A stretch of DNA of 64,000 bases from Medicago truncatula (GCF_003473485.1 NC_053048.1:52077755-52141754), one strand, 5' to 3'; shown: positions 51,371-62,714, counted from the stretch's first letter. Made by a program: numbers and translations. The notes: a model not told the origin generated them from the letters alone.

Positions 51371-51827
51371 AGGTGTGAAGATTAGAGGGGTGCTCCGATG
51401 GTTGGGTCACATGATACCATCTACGTTGATGTTATTTACAATTAGTCCATGTTTAGATAAATTGTGCAACACCTTTCCACTTTGAATTTTAAGTTTTAGT
51501 TTCTTAGAGTTTTGGAAGCATCTATTTTTTTGTCTTTGAATTTAGCAAATGTCCCTTGAATTTCATAAATAATTTAGCCTTGCTTGCTTTGGTTTTTGAT
51601 TTATATATTTGTGTTTGTGCTGCTCAAACAATTTAGTAACGTGAATTTTGATAACAAGGGAAACTTATATGTGTGTGTATGTTTTTGTGTTTCTGAATCA
51701 ATTTAGTAGCATAGTTGTGTTACTGAAGCATTTTAGTAGCATAGCTTTTAGTAACATTATCAGTAACAATTACTACCTTTTGGTGACACTTTTAGTAACA
51801 TTATTACTAACAATTACTAATCCTAAT

Positions 51828-52340
51828 CTCTAAAACACGTTTTGGGTGGAAACAAACTAAAATCCTTATTTCTCTCATTCAAGTAACTACTAAAGATTTC
51901 ATCCACATCTCTAAAATATTTTTTAGGTGGAAACAAACTAAAATCCTAATCCTAATTTCTCTCATTCAAGTAACCAAGAGATTTCATCCACATCTCTAAA
52001 GTAACTTTTTGGTGGAAACAAACTAAAATCCTTATTTCTCTCATTCAAATAAGTAGGGGATTTCATCCACATCTCTAAAATATGTTTTGGGTGGAAACAA
52101 ACTAAAATCCTAATCCTAATTTCTCACATTCAAGTAACTAAGAGATTTCATCCACATCTCTAAATTAACTTTTTGGTGCAAACAAACTAAAATCCTTATT
52201 TCTCTCATCCAAATAATTAGGGGATTTCATCCACATCTCTAAAATATGTTTTGGGTGGAAACAAACTAAAAATCCTAATTCATCTCATTCAAGTAACTAC
52301 TACACATTTCATCCATATCTCTAAAATATGTTTTGGCGAG
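51828..52340 (+). repeat. Minisatellite with 164-bp dimeric higher-order unit
   Basis: The phrase ATTTCATCCACATCTCTAAA starts at 51896, 51981, 52060, 52145, 52224 and (changed) 52306. Spacings are 85, 79, 85, 79 and 82. Alternate units are more alike, so two subunits form a repeat of 164 bp. Each unit contains GGTGGAAACAAACTAAAATC. It is non-coding and not a CRISPR: no conserved short repeat with unique spacers. Confidence 0.9.
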
Positions 52341-52350
52341 TCAACTATGG

Positions 52351-52600
52351 CAATTCTTAAGTCAAAAAAAATGTCCCATCAAAAATATTAATTTCATTTT
52401 ATTCATATTAATCTTTATCCAAAAATGTTGGGCATAATTTTATTCCACTTCAACTACATCCCTTTGTTCTGCGCCCCCTCCCTATTTACATGCCAATTCT
52501 TAAGTAAAACAAAGTGCCCCATCAACAATATTAATTTCATTTTATTCATATTAATCTTTATCCTAAAATGTTGGCCACTTCCTAATTTTGTTCCACTATT
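52351..52600 (+). repeat. 143-bp direct duplication
   Basis: CAATTCTTAAGTMAAA at 52351 recurs at 52494, followed in both by ATTAATTTCATTTTATTCAT and ATTAATCTTTATCCWAAAAT. About 100 bases of each copy are near-identical; the remainder differs. Confidence 0.8.
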
Positions 52601-52837
52601 TTGTGCTTATCCTGATAACTAATACTCTTTATTGCTCAACCGACATATCCTACTAACACGTATTGCACCTTTTTCCTATAAATATATCATAACCTATTAG
52701 CCAAACCATCTCAATCTAAATAAGCATCCTCTTTCTTGGGAAGGAAAAAACAAGCCAATGATCTCTTCCAAATACACTCCAATCTCAGCTGTTTCTGGAG
52801 GAAGAAAGAATCTCAAGATGAGTGTGTGAGTTGCTCA

Positions 52838-53579
52838 CATTTGGCGCCAAAGAATACCATCGTTGAACAGGTTAATGATTATGTGTTAGACTTGATTCCT
52901 GGTGAAGAAAAAAATATATTTGAGTTACGATACACCTTATCATAAAAACATAGATGGTGACGCAGTAGATGACATCCACACTCTTGAATTCCTCAACACC
53001 ATTGTGGCGTCTGGATTGCCAAATCATCGGTTGCGACTGAAAGTAGGAGCACCTGTCATGTTACTCAGGAACATGGATCAAAGTTTAGGCTTATGTAACG
53101 GTACGAGATTGATCATTACAAAGATGGGAAAATTTGTGCTCGAAGGACGGGTAATATCAGGTTCTAATATCGGTGAGAAGGTGTTGATTCCAAGGTTATC
53201 GCTAACAACATCTGATAATAGAATTCCTTTCAAATTTAAACGAAGGCAGTTTCCGATATCTGTCTCATTTGCAATGACTATTAACAAGAGTCAGGGTCAG
53301 TCGCTAGAACATGTTGGTGTCTACCTACCGTCTCCTATTTTTTCACATGGACAGTTGTACGTCGCAATATCACGGGTTACTTCGAGGGGTGGTTTAAAAA
53401 TATTGATTAATGACGACGACGGCGATGATACCGATGTTGCATCAAATGTGGTCTATAGAGAAGTTTTCCGTAATGTGTATGACTTTTTTGTGTACTATTC
53501 ATTTTCTTACTTATTGAAACTATTTGCATGTCAACGAACTTCAATTTCCCTTTCAAAATTATATGTTATTTTAAAGTAA
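52838..53579 (+). pseudogene. C-terminal half of a PIF1-like Helitron helicase
   Basis: The protein reads [20 protein letters not shown], then after a one-base slip in an A run near 52905, [19 protein letters not shown] and [20 protein letters not shown], then [13 protein letters not shown] (motif V) and [20 protein letters not shown] (motif VI). These are the last motifs of the PIF1-family helicase domain fused to the Rep domain in plant Helitrons. The Walker A/B half is absent and the frameshift plus missing N-terminus make it a relic. It lies 137 bases before the Helitron 3' end, the usual place. Confidence 0.85.
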
Positions 53580-53715
53580 TAGGAACTACGTACTAGAATT
53601 ATGGAACAATAACAAAGTCTTTCGTATTGACATTTTGCTTTGATTCACGACAATTTTTAGATTCACGCGAACTACAGTGTCTTATTTTTTCAGTGAGTAT
53701 TATCTTTTTTAAATG

Positions 53716-53746
53716 ACACGTGCGTTAGCACGGGTCAATGGTCTAG
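53716..53746 (+). mobile_element. Helitron 3' terminus
   Basis: A hairpin (ACACGTGC GTTA GCACGGGT, 53716-53735) is followed by CAATGGT and CTAG, then T at 53747. Helitrons end in CTRR and insert at AT, so both the terminus and the flanking T fit. Confidence 0.8.
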
Positions 53747-53764
53747 TATTATATAAAAACATAT

Positions 53765-53937
53765 ATGCGGGTTGCGGGGCTGGGTATTATAGTGCCCATA
53801 CCTGTGTCTGTACCCTTTTAAGTTGGCGGGTAATTACCCGGACCCATACCCATATCCATGAAAGCGGGGTTTTACCCTATCCATTGCGGGTATTTTTTAC
53901 GGGTGCCCATCAGGCCTGGGTCTAATTGTCATCCCTA
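53765..53937. repeat. ACCC/GGGT-rich foldback repeat, copy 2 (partial)
   Basis: Words GCGGGTTGCGGGGCTGGG, CCCGGACCCATACCC and the ending GGGTCTAATTGTCATCCCTA match the right end of copy 1 (49663-49991). It starts 19 bases after the Helitron terminus, which suggests the Helitron was inserted into or beside this repeat. Confidence 0.55.
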
Positions 53938-54469
53938 AATGCAGTAGTACCTTACACGTAAATGATATTCTTTTTTTCCTTTTTTTTTTAAGGAAAAGAA
54001 TATGCTTACTTATAATTGACATTTAGGCGGTAACAAAAAAAATGACATTTAGATAGTAACTGAATATACATTAACCTTAAACCAAAAAAAATCGAAATTG
54101 CTTAATAGCTAAAAAAAAATAATATTTTAAGATCTTTCCTCTAAAATCGCAAAAACCATTAAACAGGTTGAATGCAGTAAAATTCATAGTCCTTTTTTTT
54201 TAATAAAGTAAAATTCATAGTCCTATTTAGTTTTTTTCAAATGCAAATCATTTAAAAGAAATTATATTTTGCTTAATAGTTAAGATATGAGCTTAAATTT
54301 GATTGGTTAAGTTACATGTCGTTGTTTTATGTAATTGTCTTCTAAAAGCTATTATAAATTTGACCTTTTGGCCAACACATTCTTCACACCACAACTCCTA
54401 TTTTGTAGTTGTCTTTCATATTCCTTTCTTTTTCTTTGCGTAATTTTCGTATCTCTCAGTTAAGCTGAA

Positions 54470-55029
54470 ATGGCACCAAAGATTGACTTGATTTCTAACA
54501 TATCCCCTTTCCAAAGAAAACTAGAATATCAGAGTTCGAGTCATTCGTCTTTGGTTTGTGAGGGATATGAAAAAGGATCAACTTCCTTACTCATTGGAAA
54601 TGGTTTTAATGAACAATAAAGTTGTTTGATTCCATTTTTTTTTTGTTTTTATCTTTTTTTTACCAATAATTTTTTGTTTATGTTGTGTGTAACTATATGA
54701 AGGAGTTCAATTTTTTATATATATGAAAGAAATAATTTGGCGCGATTATATCAATAATTTTTGTTTGACTCCTTGGAATTTTTTTTGTTTATATCCAATT
54801 AATTGTTTATAATTTTTTGTCTGGCTGTTATTTTTTTTCTTTCATTTTTATATTATTTTATCCGTAATTGTATTAGGCCATTTTTTTTCGTTAAAGATGA
54901 CACCGGTTGAAATCGTTTCCGATATCTCCCATTCGAATCACGAAATTTGGAGTATCGATGGTCGAATCATGGTTGATTTATTTTACATTTCTATCTTCAT
55001 CTATAATTATAGCAAGTGTATATTCTTTG

Positions 55030-55067
<38 letters not shown>

Positions 55068-57273
55068 AATGCAATCATAATGAATAACAAATAATTTTTT
55101 TTTTTATGCAATCGAAAGGAGCAATTTTTAATTTCCTAAATGAGATAACCTTTTTTTTTAGGAAACCAAATCGAGATCTTTTACATCAATTTTTTTTCTC
55201 TAAATTAATCATATCACTTATTTATATTATAAAATGTTTTATTATCTAAATTAAAGTTGTTTTTTTTTTATTTGATAGGGTGACCGAATCAATGCGTTGT
55301 AAGACGTACTCTCATATACAAGTATGAGAAGGAGCTGAGGGAGGACCGTGTTTTCTCCATTGGGAATTTTAGTGTTGCCTCTAATGTGGGATCGTATAGG
55401 ACGGCGAGACACCCTTATAAGATTAACTTTCGGTATGGTACCAAAATAAAACAATGTGATGATAAGTTTGTTTCTGCTGACATCTACGTGATCGGTGATC
55501 CTCGTGAAATCTTTCAATCTGAATATGATACGGATTACTTGATCGGTAAGCTGACCAAAAATAGTATTATCAATTAAAGCAAATCTGGTCTTTTATAAAA
55601 AGGAATCATTTTTTTTAATCTTGGATGATATTCTTTTCAGATGTTATGGGTATGTTGAAAGTTGTTGGTGTTGAAAAGTCATATACTCGCAATGGATCTC
55701 AATCAAAGATGATTTCTATTGAGTTGTATTACGATGGGTACACCCTGTTTGGTCCTTATGTTGATGAGTTGAATGCTTTTCTTGCATCTGGTGAAACCGA
55801 TAATGTTGTTGTTGCTGTCCAATTAACCAAGATCAAGATCTTTCAAGGTATAATTACTTTATGTGCATGTCACCATTTATTTGTTGTTGACTTTATAATC
55901 ATCTAACGAGTTATTTTTTCTCAATTTATATATCCAGGTCAGGCGATGATACAAAATACTATTAATGCAACAAAGGTGTTGTTCAATCCAACTTTCACTG
56001 CTGCTCTTCTATTAAAGAAGAGGTAATTAAACGAGATTATGGTTTTTTGTATTCACTAAATGAGATTGTGATGTTAAGGCGTCTACGTTTAAACTCATGA
56101 ACCTTTTTATGGTTAATATTTGGTATGTATCTAATTATGTTTGTTATGCATGTTTGTAGGATGGTTGAGAATGATGATTCTCCGTCACCGGACATTTCTA
56201 AAATTACGGAGGCATCTAAGGTTAGCGTTGAGGACTTTCTCAATTTGTCCCCGATGACCACTGTTGAAGGCCTTAAGGAGGTAATTCAGAAAAAAAACAA
56301 GTTTGTTTCACTTACATGGTGAACTTAATATTTTTTGTTTTTTTAAGGAACATGGTGAATTTAATTAAACACCATACAAGGTGTGATACGATGAACTGTA
56401 CAAAGTTCTTATTTATTTTTTCCTGATTTGCATAGGGGTATTAGTTACTTTTAGAATTAACGCTATCTTAATGGTCATTCCTTATAAAATGAATCCTCTC
56501 TTTTTGGCAATAATATTTGTATTGTTTTGAAACGTCGTTCCTTATAATCAGAATTAACGTACTTACAAAATAAAAGAGATTTTTTTTTAATAAGTGTGTG
56601 CCCACAATCAGAATTAATTTAATTGAGGAACCGTGACATTCATAATTAAGTTATAGATGTGCCCACAATCCTCAATTTTTTTTGTTACGGTGGTAAAAAA
56701 ATGTTAAATAATATTTTAGTCTTAATCAGATAGATCTCTTTTTTCATTAATTGTGCGTGATAGCAATCTCTATTTAATTAATTAAATATTATATAAATTT
56801 CTTCTCTTTTATGTATAAATGCGTGTTATAAAACATCTGCCTTGCCTGCATTTATTTGTTCTAATTGTGTATTTGTTGATTTTTTAAAGGAGAAATTTTT
56901 TGCGGTGTTTGGCACTGTGAATGTTATTGTTGATGATTCGGATTGGTGGTATACGTCTTGCGTCGTCTGTAACAAAAAGGTGTACCCTGATGAGAAGATG
57001 TACTTTTGCTCGAAGTGCAATAAGCATGTGTTGAATGTGACACCCATGTTTCTTTTGTTTTTTAGTACCGGAACATTTGATAGTTAATTGATGGATGATT
57101 CAACTTACTTTGTTCGATTGCAGTATTCATAGTCGTTTTTTAATGTGGTTAGGTACATGATCAAGATGAAGGTTGTTGACCACACTGATTTCGCTACTTT
57201 TGTTTTATTTGACCGCGATGCTGCTGAGTTGTTTAAGAAGACTTGTGCTGATATGATTGAATCTGGTGGAATG
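54470..57273 (+). pseudogene. RPA1-like gene of a Helitron, decayed
   Basis: Seven exon-like blocks keep splice sites: about 54470-54620, 55279-55545, 55641-55847, 55938-56022, 56160-56280, 56890-57030 and 57152-57273. They read MAPKIDLISNISP, then after a frameshift IRVRVIRLWFVRDMKKDQLP, then FSIGNFSVASNVGSYRTARH, DVMGMLKVVGVEKSYTRNGS, INATKVLFNPTFTAALLLKK, a zinc-ribbon block (CVVCNKKVYPDEKMYFCSKC) and MKVVDHTDFATFVLFDRDAA. This is the OB-fold and C-terminal Cys4 zinc domain of replication protein A 70 as carried by plant Helitrons. A frameshift in exon 1, a Trp-to-stop change and a further stop in exon 2 make it dead. The reader should treat exon edges as approximate. Confidence 0.75.
55034..55063. 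repeat. (TA)n microsatellite
   Basis: An uninterrupted alternating TA run of about 15 units within intron 1 of the RPA relic. Confidence 0.9.
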
Positions 57274-57590
57274 GTATAATTTTTTTTGTTTATATTGATT
57301 AATTATTTTTTTATTTTTCAAGTAGTATTTTATTTATTTTTTAAGTATTATTATGACACTGTCTTTGTCTGCATAATAAATTGATGAAGGTATACATTGT
57401 AATACTATGCGGTATACATTCTTGATGGTTATTTATTTTTTAAATAAATTATTGCACCATTTTCGTCTTGAAATAAATTATGACATCATTTTTGTCTTCG
57501 TAATAAACATGTCATAGTCACGTTATTTTCGAGTGCGAACTATTGTCTTTTTATTGCCAACTGTACTAACGGTTATTGTTTTATTGGCAG

Positions 57591-58815
57591 GCATGTACAC
57601 AGTCGAGTTTCAAAAAAGAGGTCTTCCGCATGCTCATATCTTGGTGTGGTTGAGTTCAGAGAACAAACTGAAGACGGGTATTGACATTGATAAGATCATA
57701 TCAGCCGAGCTGCCTGACAACACACTTTATCGAAGACTTTATGATGTTGTTTCTTCTTATATGATGCACGAGTCATGTGGTGGTGCCCGTCCCTTCTCGC
57801 CTTGCATGGATAGGGGAAGATGTACGAAATATTATCCGAAGGATTTTAAAGGAACTACGACGATAGACGACGAGGGTTATCCGACGTACAAACGTCGCGA
57901 TTTTGGGATACATGTTGACAAGCAGGGGGTCCAATTGGATAATCGTTATGTCGTCTCATACAATCCGCATCTTCTCATTAGATATGGAGGTCATGTAAAT
58001 GTGGAATATTGTAACAAATCCAACTCCATCAAGTACCTTTTAAAATACGTGAACAAAGACCCTGATAAGACATTGATGCAGTTGTCTGTTGACGGTGAGA
58101 AGCGTGATAAGTCCAAGCCGGTTGATGAAATAAAGGAGTATTACGATTGTCGTTATGTTTCACCCTGCAAGGCTGTTTGGAGGATATTTGCTTTTGATAT
58201 ACACCATAAATGGCCTCCTGTTCTCAAACTAACGTTTCATTTGCATAATGAACAATCGGTACTATATGATGATTATCATGACATCAAGGACGTGGTGATG
58301 TATAACGAGGAAGCGTTGACAATGTTTCTCGCGTGGTTTGAAGCAAATCGTCAGTATGTAGGCGGTCGCGATCTAACATATGCTGAATTTCCAACAAGGT
58401 TTACTTATGAGAAGAAAGACAAATGGTGGCAGCCACGTAAAGCAGGATATCAAATTGGAAGACTTCCTTACATGCCGCCTGGTATAGGGGAGCTGTACTA
58501 CATGAGGATACTATTGACCGTTCAGAAGGGTTGCATGGGATATAGGTGCATAAAAACGATTAATGGACATACCTATGACACGTTCCAGGAAGCATGCTCA
58601 ACTTTGGGATTACTTGATGACGACAAAGAGTTTATAGATGGTATCACGGAAAATGCTGAGTTAGGTTCGGGCCATCAATTGCGTTGGTTGTTTGAGCATC
58701 TCTTAACCACTAGCACAATGAAGAGCCCTGATGTAGTATGGGATGCGACATGGCAGTTACTGTCCGATGATGTCTTATTTGAACGTAGGAAGCATCTGAA
58801 TATTCCGGGTATTGT
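57591..58815 (+). pseudogene. Helitron Rep (HUH/Y2) domain, truncated RepHel protein
   Basis: A long open block starts after a good acceptor (TTTATTGGCAG) and reads MYTVEFQKRGLPHAHILVWL. The HAH codons (57629-57637) form the HUH metal motif. SIKYLLKYVNK at about 58025-58057 carries the two catalytic-type tyrosines (codons at 58034 and 58046), four residues apart. It ends near LNIPG, just before the helicase part begins in full-length elements. The N-terminal exons and the whole PIF1 helicase are missing. The frame is uninterrupted for over 400 codons, so this part decayed recently or is selected, but the element cannot be autonomous. Confidence 0.85.
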
Positions 58816-58870
58816 TTATTGTACTTATTACGAAATCTATGCACCATTATTTGTTTTGTTTACGATCTAA

Positions 58871-60362
58871 TTTTTGCATTTTTTCTTCTCTAGCTAAAAA
58901 GGCACAATTTAGAAAAATGGTTAACATAGCCGTGCTCAAAGTATTGTATACCTATCTCAATAAATATATTTATCTATTTAAGTAATGACAATAAACAAAT
59001 ACAATATTCTTTCAAAAGAAAAAATTCTTATGAAGATTGTAAAAAATTATATTGACTAGAGAATGTAGATAAAGACCTTCAAGAAGATATTCTTAAACAT
59101 ATCCATCTGGATACATAGTACATTTTAATGATTAGAAATCGCAATGCTCACAGTTAAGTTCTACAAAATACAACATACCAATTGTCCACCTGCAATTATG
59201 GCAGTGATGGAAACTGCAGCCTTAACATCAGCCAGATCAAGAGCTTCGGCAATGGCTTGAAAGAAAGCAATAAAAAAAAATACTGATATTTTACAGAAAG
59301 ATAATGGTAGCAGCAACTACAGTATAGGCATAGAATCACGATGATGGTCATAACAGAAAGCAAAGTTAATGGCTTCCAATCAAGGCTACCTAACAAAGTA
59401 GACACACCAGAGAGTTTTTCACTATTTTTTTTAGACGGCCAATATTATTCTTCGTCGAGAGGGCGTAGGAAACGCCAAGCACTCGCGGAAATGTGCAAAT
59501 TTTTTTGATAAATATTTCTAATGTTTGTGCACTATTCCTTAATTTGCTCATTTTTTCTTTGGAACAAATTTTTTCCGAAATACGTTATTCAACTCAGAGT
59601 TTTATGTGACTATAGCTTTCCACTATAGGTATCTTGATTAATTTGTTCACATTTTCTGTTCTTTAATTGACTAATTTTTCACGTTATAGGTTTTTAGTGA
59701 GCATTCATGACATCATTTTGTAGCAGTTCATATATCTATTTATTTTTGTGTTAAAAAAATAATGGCTTGGGAAATCCTTAACAAACAAGCTTATTTTTTT
59801 AGTTTGAGTTAAGCTGAAAGAAGCTTTTTCAATTAAGAATTGAGCCGTAACTTTAATATCATTTTTTCCGTTGCATTGCATATATTCTCTTACTATCATT
59901 TATACACACCCGTAAAAAATTAAAAACAAATAACAATCGACGTTTCTGTAGCCCAAACTATATTTATACACACCCGTAAAAAAATTAAATGTTTGCATTT
60001 ACCGACTACGTGTATGCATGTGACACTGACTATTATATAAAAAAAATACATATTTTTTAGTTTTTATGATTAATAAAATACATTTTGTCAACAAATATTA
60101 TTATACAGTACGTCGGCGTATTTTTGCAAAAATATTACATATGCTAAGTTTAACAATGAGTGCATCTTATATTACAAATAATTAGTACAAGTATAATAAT
60201 TCAAATACTTTTATCGTTATATGCAATGTTTAGATATTTCAAAATATATACAAAATTAAGATGATATTTTTTCATATCGAATTTAAATTATAACCACAAT
60301 TATAACTTTAAGATAATATAATATAAAATCTATACATATGATTAATTTTTTTTTTTTTATTT
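58871..60362. other. Helitron 2 tail, mostly non-coding
   Basis: Except for the antisense exon fragment at 59179-59262, no coding sequence is seen. A direct duplication of TTTATACACACCCGTAAAAA occurs at about 59899 and 59963. The region about 59430-59510 has a GC-richer patch (CGTCGAGAGGGCGTAGGAAA) that may be another captured piece but was not recognised. Confidence 0.45.
59179..59262 (-). pseudogene. Exon fragment of a KEA-type K+/H+ antiporter
   Basis: The minus strand encodes FQAIAEALDLADVKAAVSITAIIAGGQL (28 codons, written here as one motif: FQAIAEAL at the start, ITAIIAGGQL at the end) with no stop, directly followed by a GT donor (GTATG, 59178-59174). From memory the plastid envelope K+ efflux antiporters KEA1/KEA2 have FQAIAEALGLAAVKAAVAIT and IIAGGRL here, ending at an exon boundary. 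No other antiporter exon was found within the window, so it is an isolated piece, most simply captured by the surrounding Helitron. Confidence 0.65.
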
Positions 60363-60390
60363 CCCATGCTAGCACAGGTCACTATACTAT
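60363..60390 (+). mobile_element. Decayed Helitron 3' terminus
   Basis: CCCATGC TA GCACAGG, then TCACTATA and CTAT followed by T (60391). Compared with Helitron 1, two G-to-A changes break the stem and CTAG has become CTAT. Assignment rests on the likeness to the end at 53746. Confidence 0.55.
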
Positions 60391-60795
60391 TTAATTATAC
60401 TTATTCCCATAATGTTAAATACAAATTGGAGAATACAAACTCTTGAGTGATATGCTGCATAATAGATCAAATACAATTTGCGATTTTTTAAGTTTGATGG
60501 TTATGATAAATTGGTTCTTAATTTTTTTTTACAAATGGATCTTTTAAATCATAAAAATTTGCATCATTATCTTATTTTTATCAAACTTAGTTAAAAAATA
60601 TATAAGTAGACGTTTAATATTAAGTTTGTATGTCCAAATTTACCGTTCTCAAAACTCATATTCATATGTGAGTTGTCTCATCTTAATTTGAAATAAAATT
60701 AACCGTTTACTTGATTTATAATATTGTTGATAGTATGAGGTATTTGATCGAAATTTTAATTAATTTCAAAGTTGTTGATTCTTTTAGACTATATA

Positions 60796-60942
60796 TTCCC
60801 TCCGGTCCTTACTATAAAAAAAAGTTGACTTTTTAAATTCATAGAATAATTAATGTATCTTATTATAAATATAGATTAGATACATCACTTATACAATGAA
60901 TCAAAAAAGTTAATTATTTCTTATAATAAAGACATGAGTGAG
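60796..60942. mobile_element. Degenerate Stowaway-like MITE, 147 bp
   Basis: It starts TTCCCTCCGGTCCTTACTAT and ends with an inverted relative (TTATAATAAAGACATGAGTGAG), flanked by TA on both sides (60794-60795 and 60943-60944). The TIRs are more diverged than those of the Stowaway element at 48296. Confidence 0.65.
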
Positions 60943-60944
60943 TA

Positions 60945-62714
60945 CTGATTCTAAAATGGAGGTTTATGTTTTTTTAGGAAAAAGATACAATCTCGGGATT
61001 TGGATCGAATACGGGTAGTCTCTTTTAATTAATTGTCGGAGACCATAATTTTCCATAATTCGATCACATGACATGTAAGTAATATCATGACGAAATCGAT
61101 CGACCCATTAAAATGAAATTTTACATGTAAGCAAAAAAAAACAAAATTTTGTATGGAAGTTCATTTAATGACCGAAGTGTCCCCGTCTATATTTGTGAGA
61201 GACTAAAAGTTATATTTTTTTAGTGTGAATGACCAAACTGAGTCTTGAAGTTTTTGTCTGGCACTAAAGGGGATCTTCCCACCATGGATTATTAACTAAA
61301 CTCATATCATCCTTGAAGAAAATATCTCTTCAACTATTTTCTCTGACATACCTTAAAAAAACTACTTCTCTAACAATAATGCGGATATGATTAGACTTGA
61401 ACATTGTTTTTTTTTTTTTTGACAAAAGACTTGAACATTGTTGTGTTTTTTTAGGAACAAATCTTACTTGAACACAACCTTAAATTAAATTTATTAGGGC
61501 ACATATAAATGAAAAAATTATAGGAAAAATAATATAGTCACATTATTTAATTATTTTCTCATATAATTTTTTCATTTGTGTGTGTTCAAATTATTTTGAT
61601 TTAAAATTGTGGCAAGTAAACATTTTTTGAGTCTCAGATCCTATTTATGTTTACAATTTAGTTCCAAAAATACACTCATTTGTTCAGATTATTGCATTCG
61701 GTTTTCATCTCTGTCATTTATTCATTGAATCAAAATTTTAAGTGATATTTTTTGTCTAAAATAAAATAAAATCACAAGTGCACCGCAATAATTTTTTTTT
61801 ATAAATGATTTACAAGATTTGATTGTTACAAATGAGATGAAAATGATTTAGTTTCGCTGGATGTCAATTGTTAGTTAGTACGTCAATTATACTTAATATG
61901 TATCTAACTTGCTTCAATAATTGTTTCTAACAGATTGAGCATGGAAGATGCCATGTTCCACCCTTTCTCCTTCTTAGGAGACAAACCAAAATTATTCAAT
62001 TAATCACCAATTGGTATTACCTACTATTTTGTTGGGTAAGCATGACAAAACAATTGGACACTGATTATTTATCAAAATCACCAATTCCAATAGACGCAAC
62101 TACATGTGCCAAATTTTCCATGCCCGTCCTTATCAATATTCTGATCCTTCGTTGACTTAATTAGTTGTCGAAAATATGATATGTTAGTGTCACTTAAGAC
62201 ACTAGTTAAGAAAATTAATATAAATTTTTTACATTGAGAAGTGTTAAAAAGGGTTAATATAACGCCATAAAATCAATTTATAAGGTGAGAATTGTCTCAC
62301 TTATAAACACGTGTTCAATGCTATTATTATTCAATCCTTTATATCTAATGTTTGCAAACATGCAAACCCTAATTCCCAACCTCTAACCCTACTTTTTTGG
62401 CTCCATTTTATCGTGACCGTTAGATCATTTTAGTTAGGAAAATTAGCACATCAGCCGTTAGATCATTTTATCCCTCCTAGACTACCTTGATTCAAGGACA
62501 TTGGTTTAAAATTATTATTGAATTTCCCATCCACAATTAATTGTATTATGTTTTCCATGCTTCATTCAACTACCTTCACTAAAGATTTGCATCGGCCCTT
62601 TTATTTTATTCCTCCAGCTTTCTCTCTTCCACACTTACTCTCCCTCCTGCTCTTACGCTTTTCCTCTTATGCTTTCGCCTGCTCTTACGTTTTCTCTCTT
62701 CACATCAATAAACC
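60945..62714. other. Intergenic DNA and B3 gene promoter
   Basis: No gene was recognised. A short legume repeat-like stretch (TTATAAGGTGAGAATTGTCTC) lies near 62278. From about 62530 the sequence becomes CT-rich (for example TTTCTCTCTTCCACACTTAC), as plant 5' leaders often are, leading to the ATG at 62715. CCGTTAGATCATTTTA occurs twice (about 62418 and 62456). Confidence 0.5.

Larger units (their letters stand above)
50358..53746 (+). mobile_element. Decayed Helitron 1 (3' end certain, 5' end unresolved)
   Basis: The 3' end at 53746 has the Helitron hallmarks: an 8-bp hairpin with one mismatch (53716-53735, ACACGTGC/GCACGGGT), then 7 bases later CTAG followed by T. Upstream on the same strand lies the C-terminal half of a PIF1-type Helitron helicase (52838-53579). 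The start given here is only where element-like content begins; the 5' TC terminus was not found. The B3 relic and tandem arrays between may be internal cargo or earlier neighbours. Confidence 0.55.
54470..60390 (+). mobile_element. Decayed Helitron 2 (3' end at 60390, 5' end unresolved)
   Basis: On one strand in order: RPA1 relic, HUH/Y2 Rep relic, then a 1.5-kb tail ending in a decayed hairpin and CTAT followed by T. The 3' end matches that of Helitron 1 with CpG-type changes (CCCATGC and GCACAGG in place of CCCGTGC and GCACGGG). The helicase half is missing. An antisense exon-like fragment lies in the tail at 59179-59262. The left boundary given is the RPA start codon, not the element end. 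Confidence 0.6.

Noticed and set aside
51828..52340. CRISPR-like array
   Set aside because: Repeat units are long and similar throughout with no unique spacers, and the DNA is from a plant.
52902..53579. Host PIF1 helicase gene
   Set aside because: It lacks the N-terminal half, has a frameshift, and lies directly before a Helitron 3' end.
57591..58815. Viral or plasmid replication protein
   Set aside because: HUH and Y2 motifs also occur in rolling-circle replicons, but the RPA gene, CTRR end and sequence context are those of plant Helitrons.
59196..59405. Membrane protein of 69 residues on the minus strand
   Set aside because: This frame differs from the one giving the antiporter exon and has no family match.
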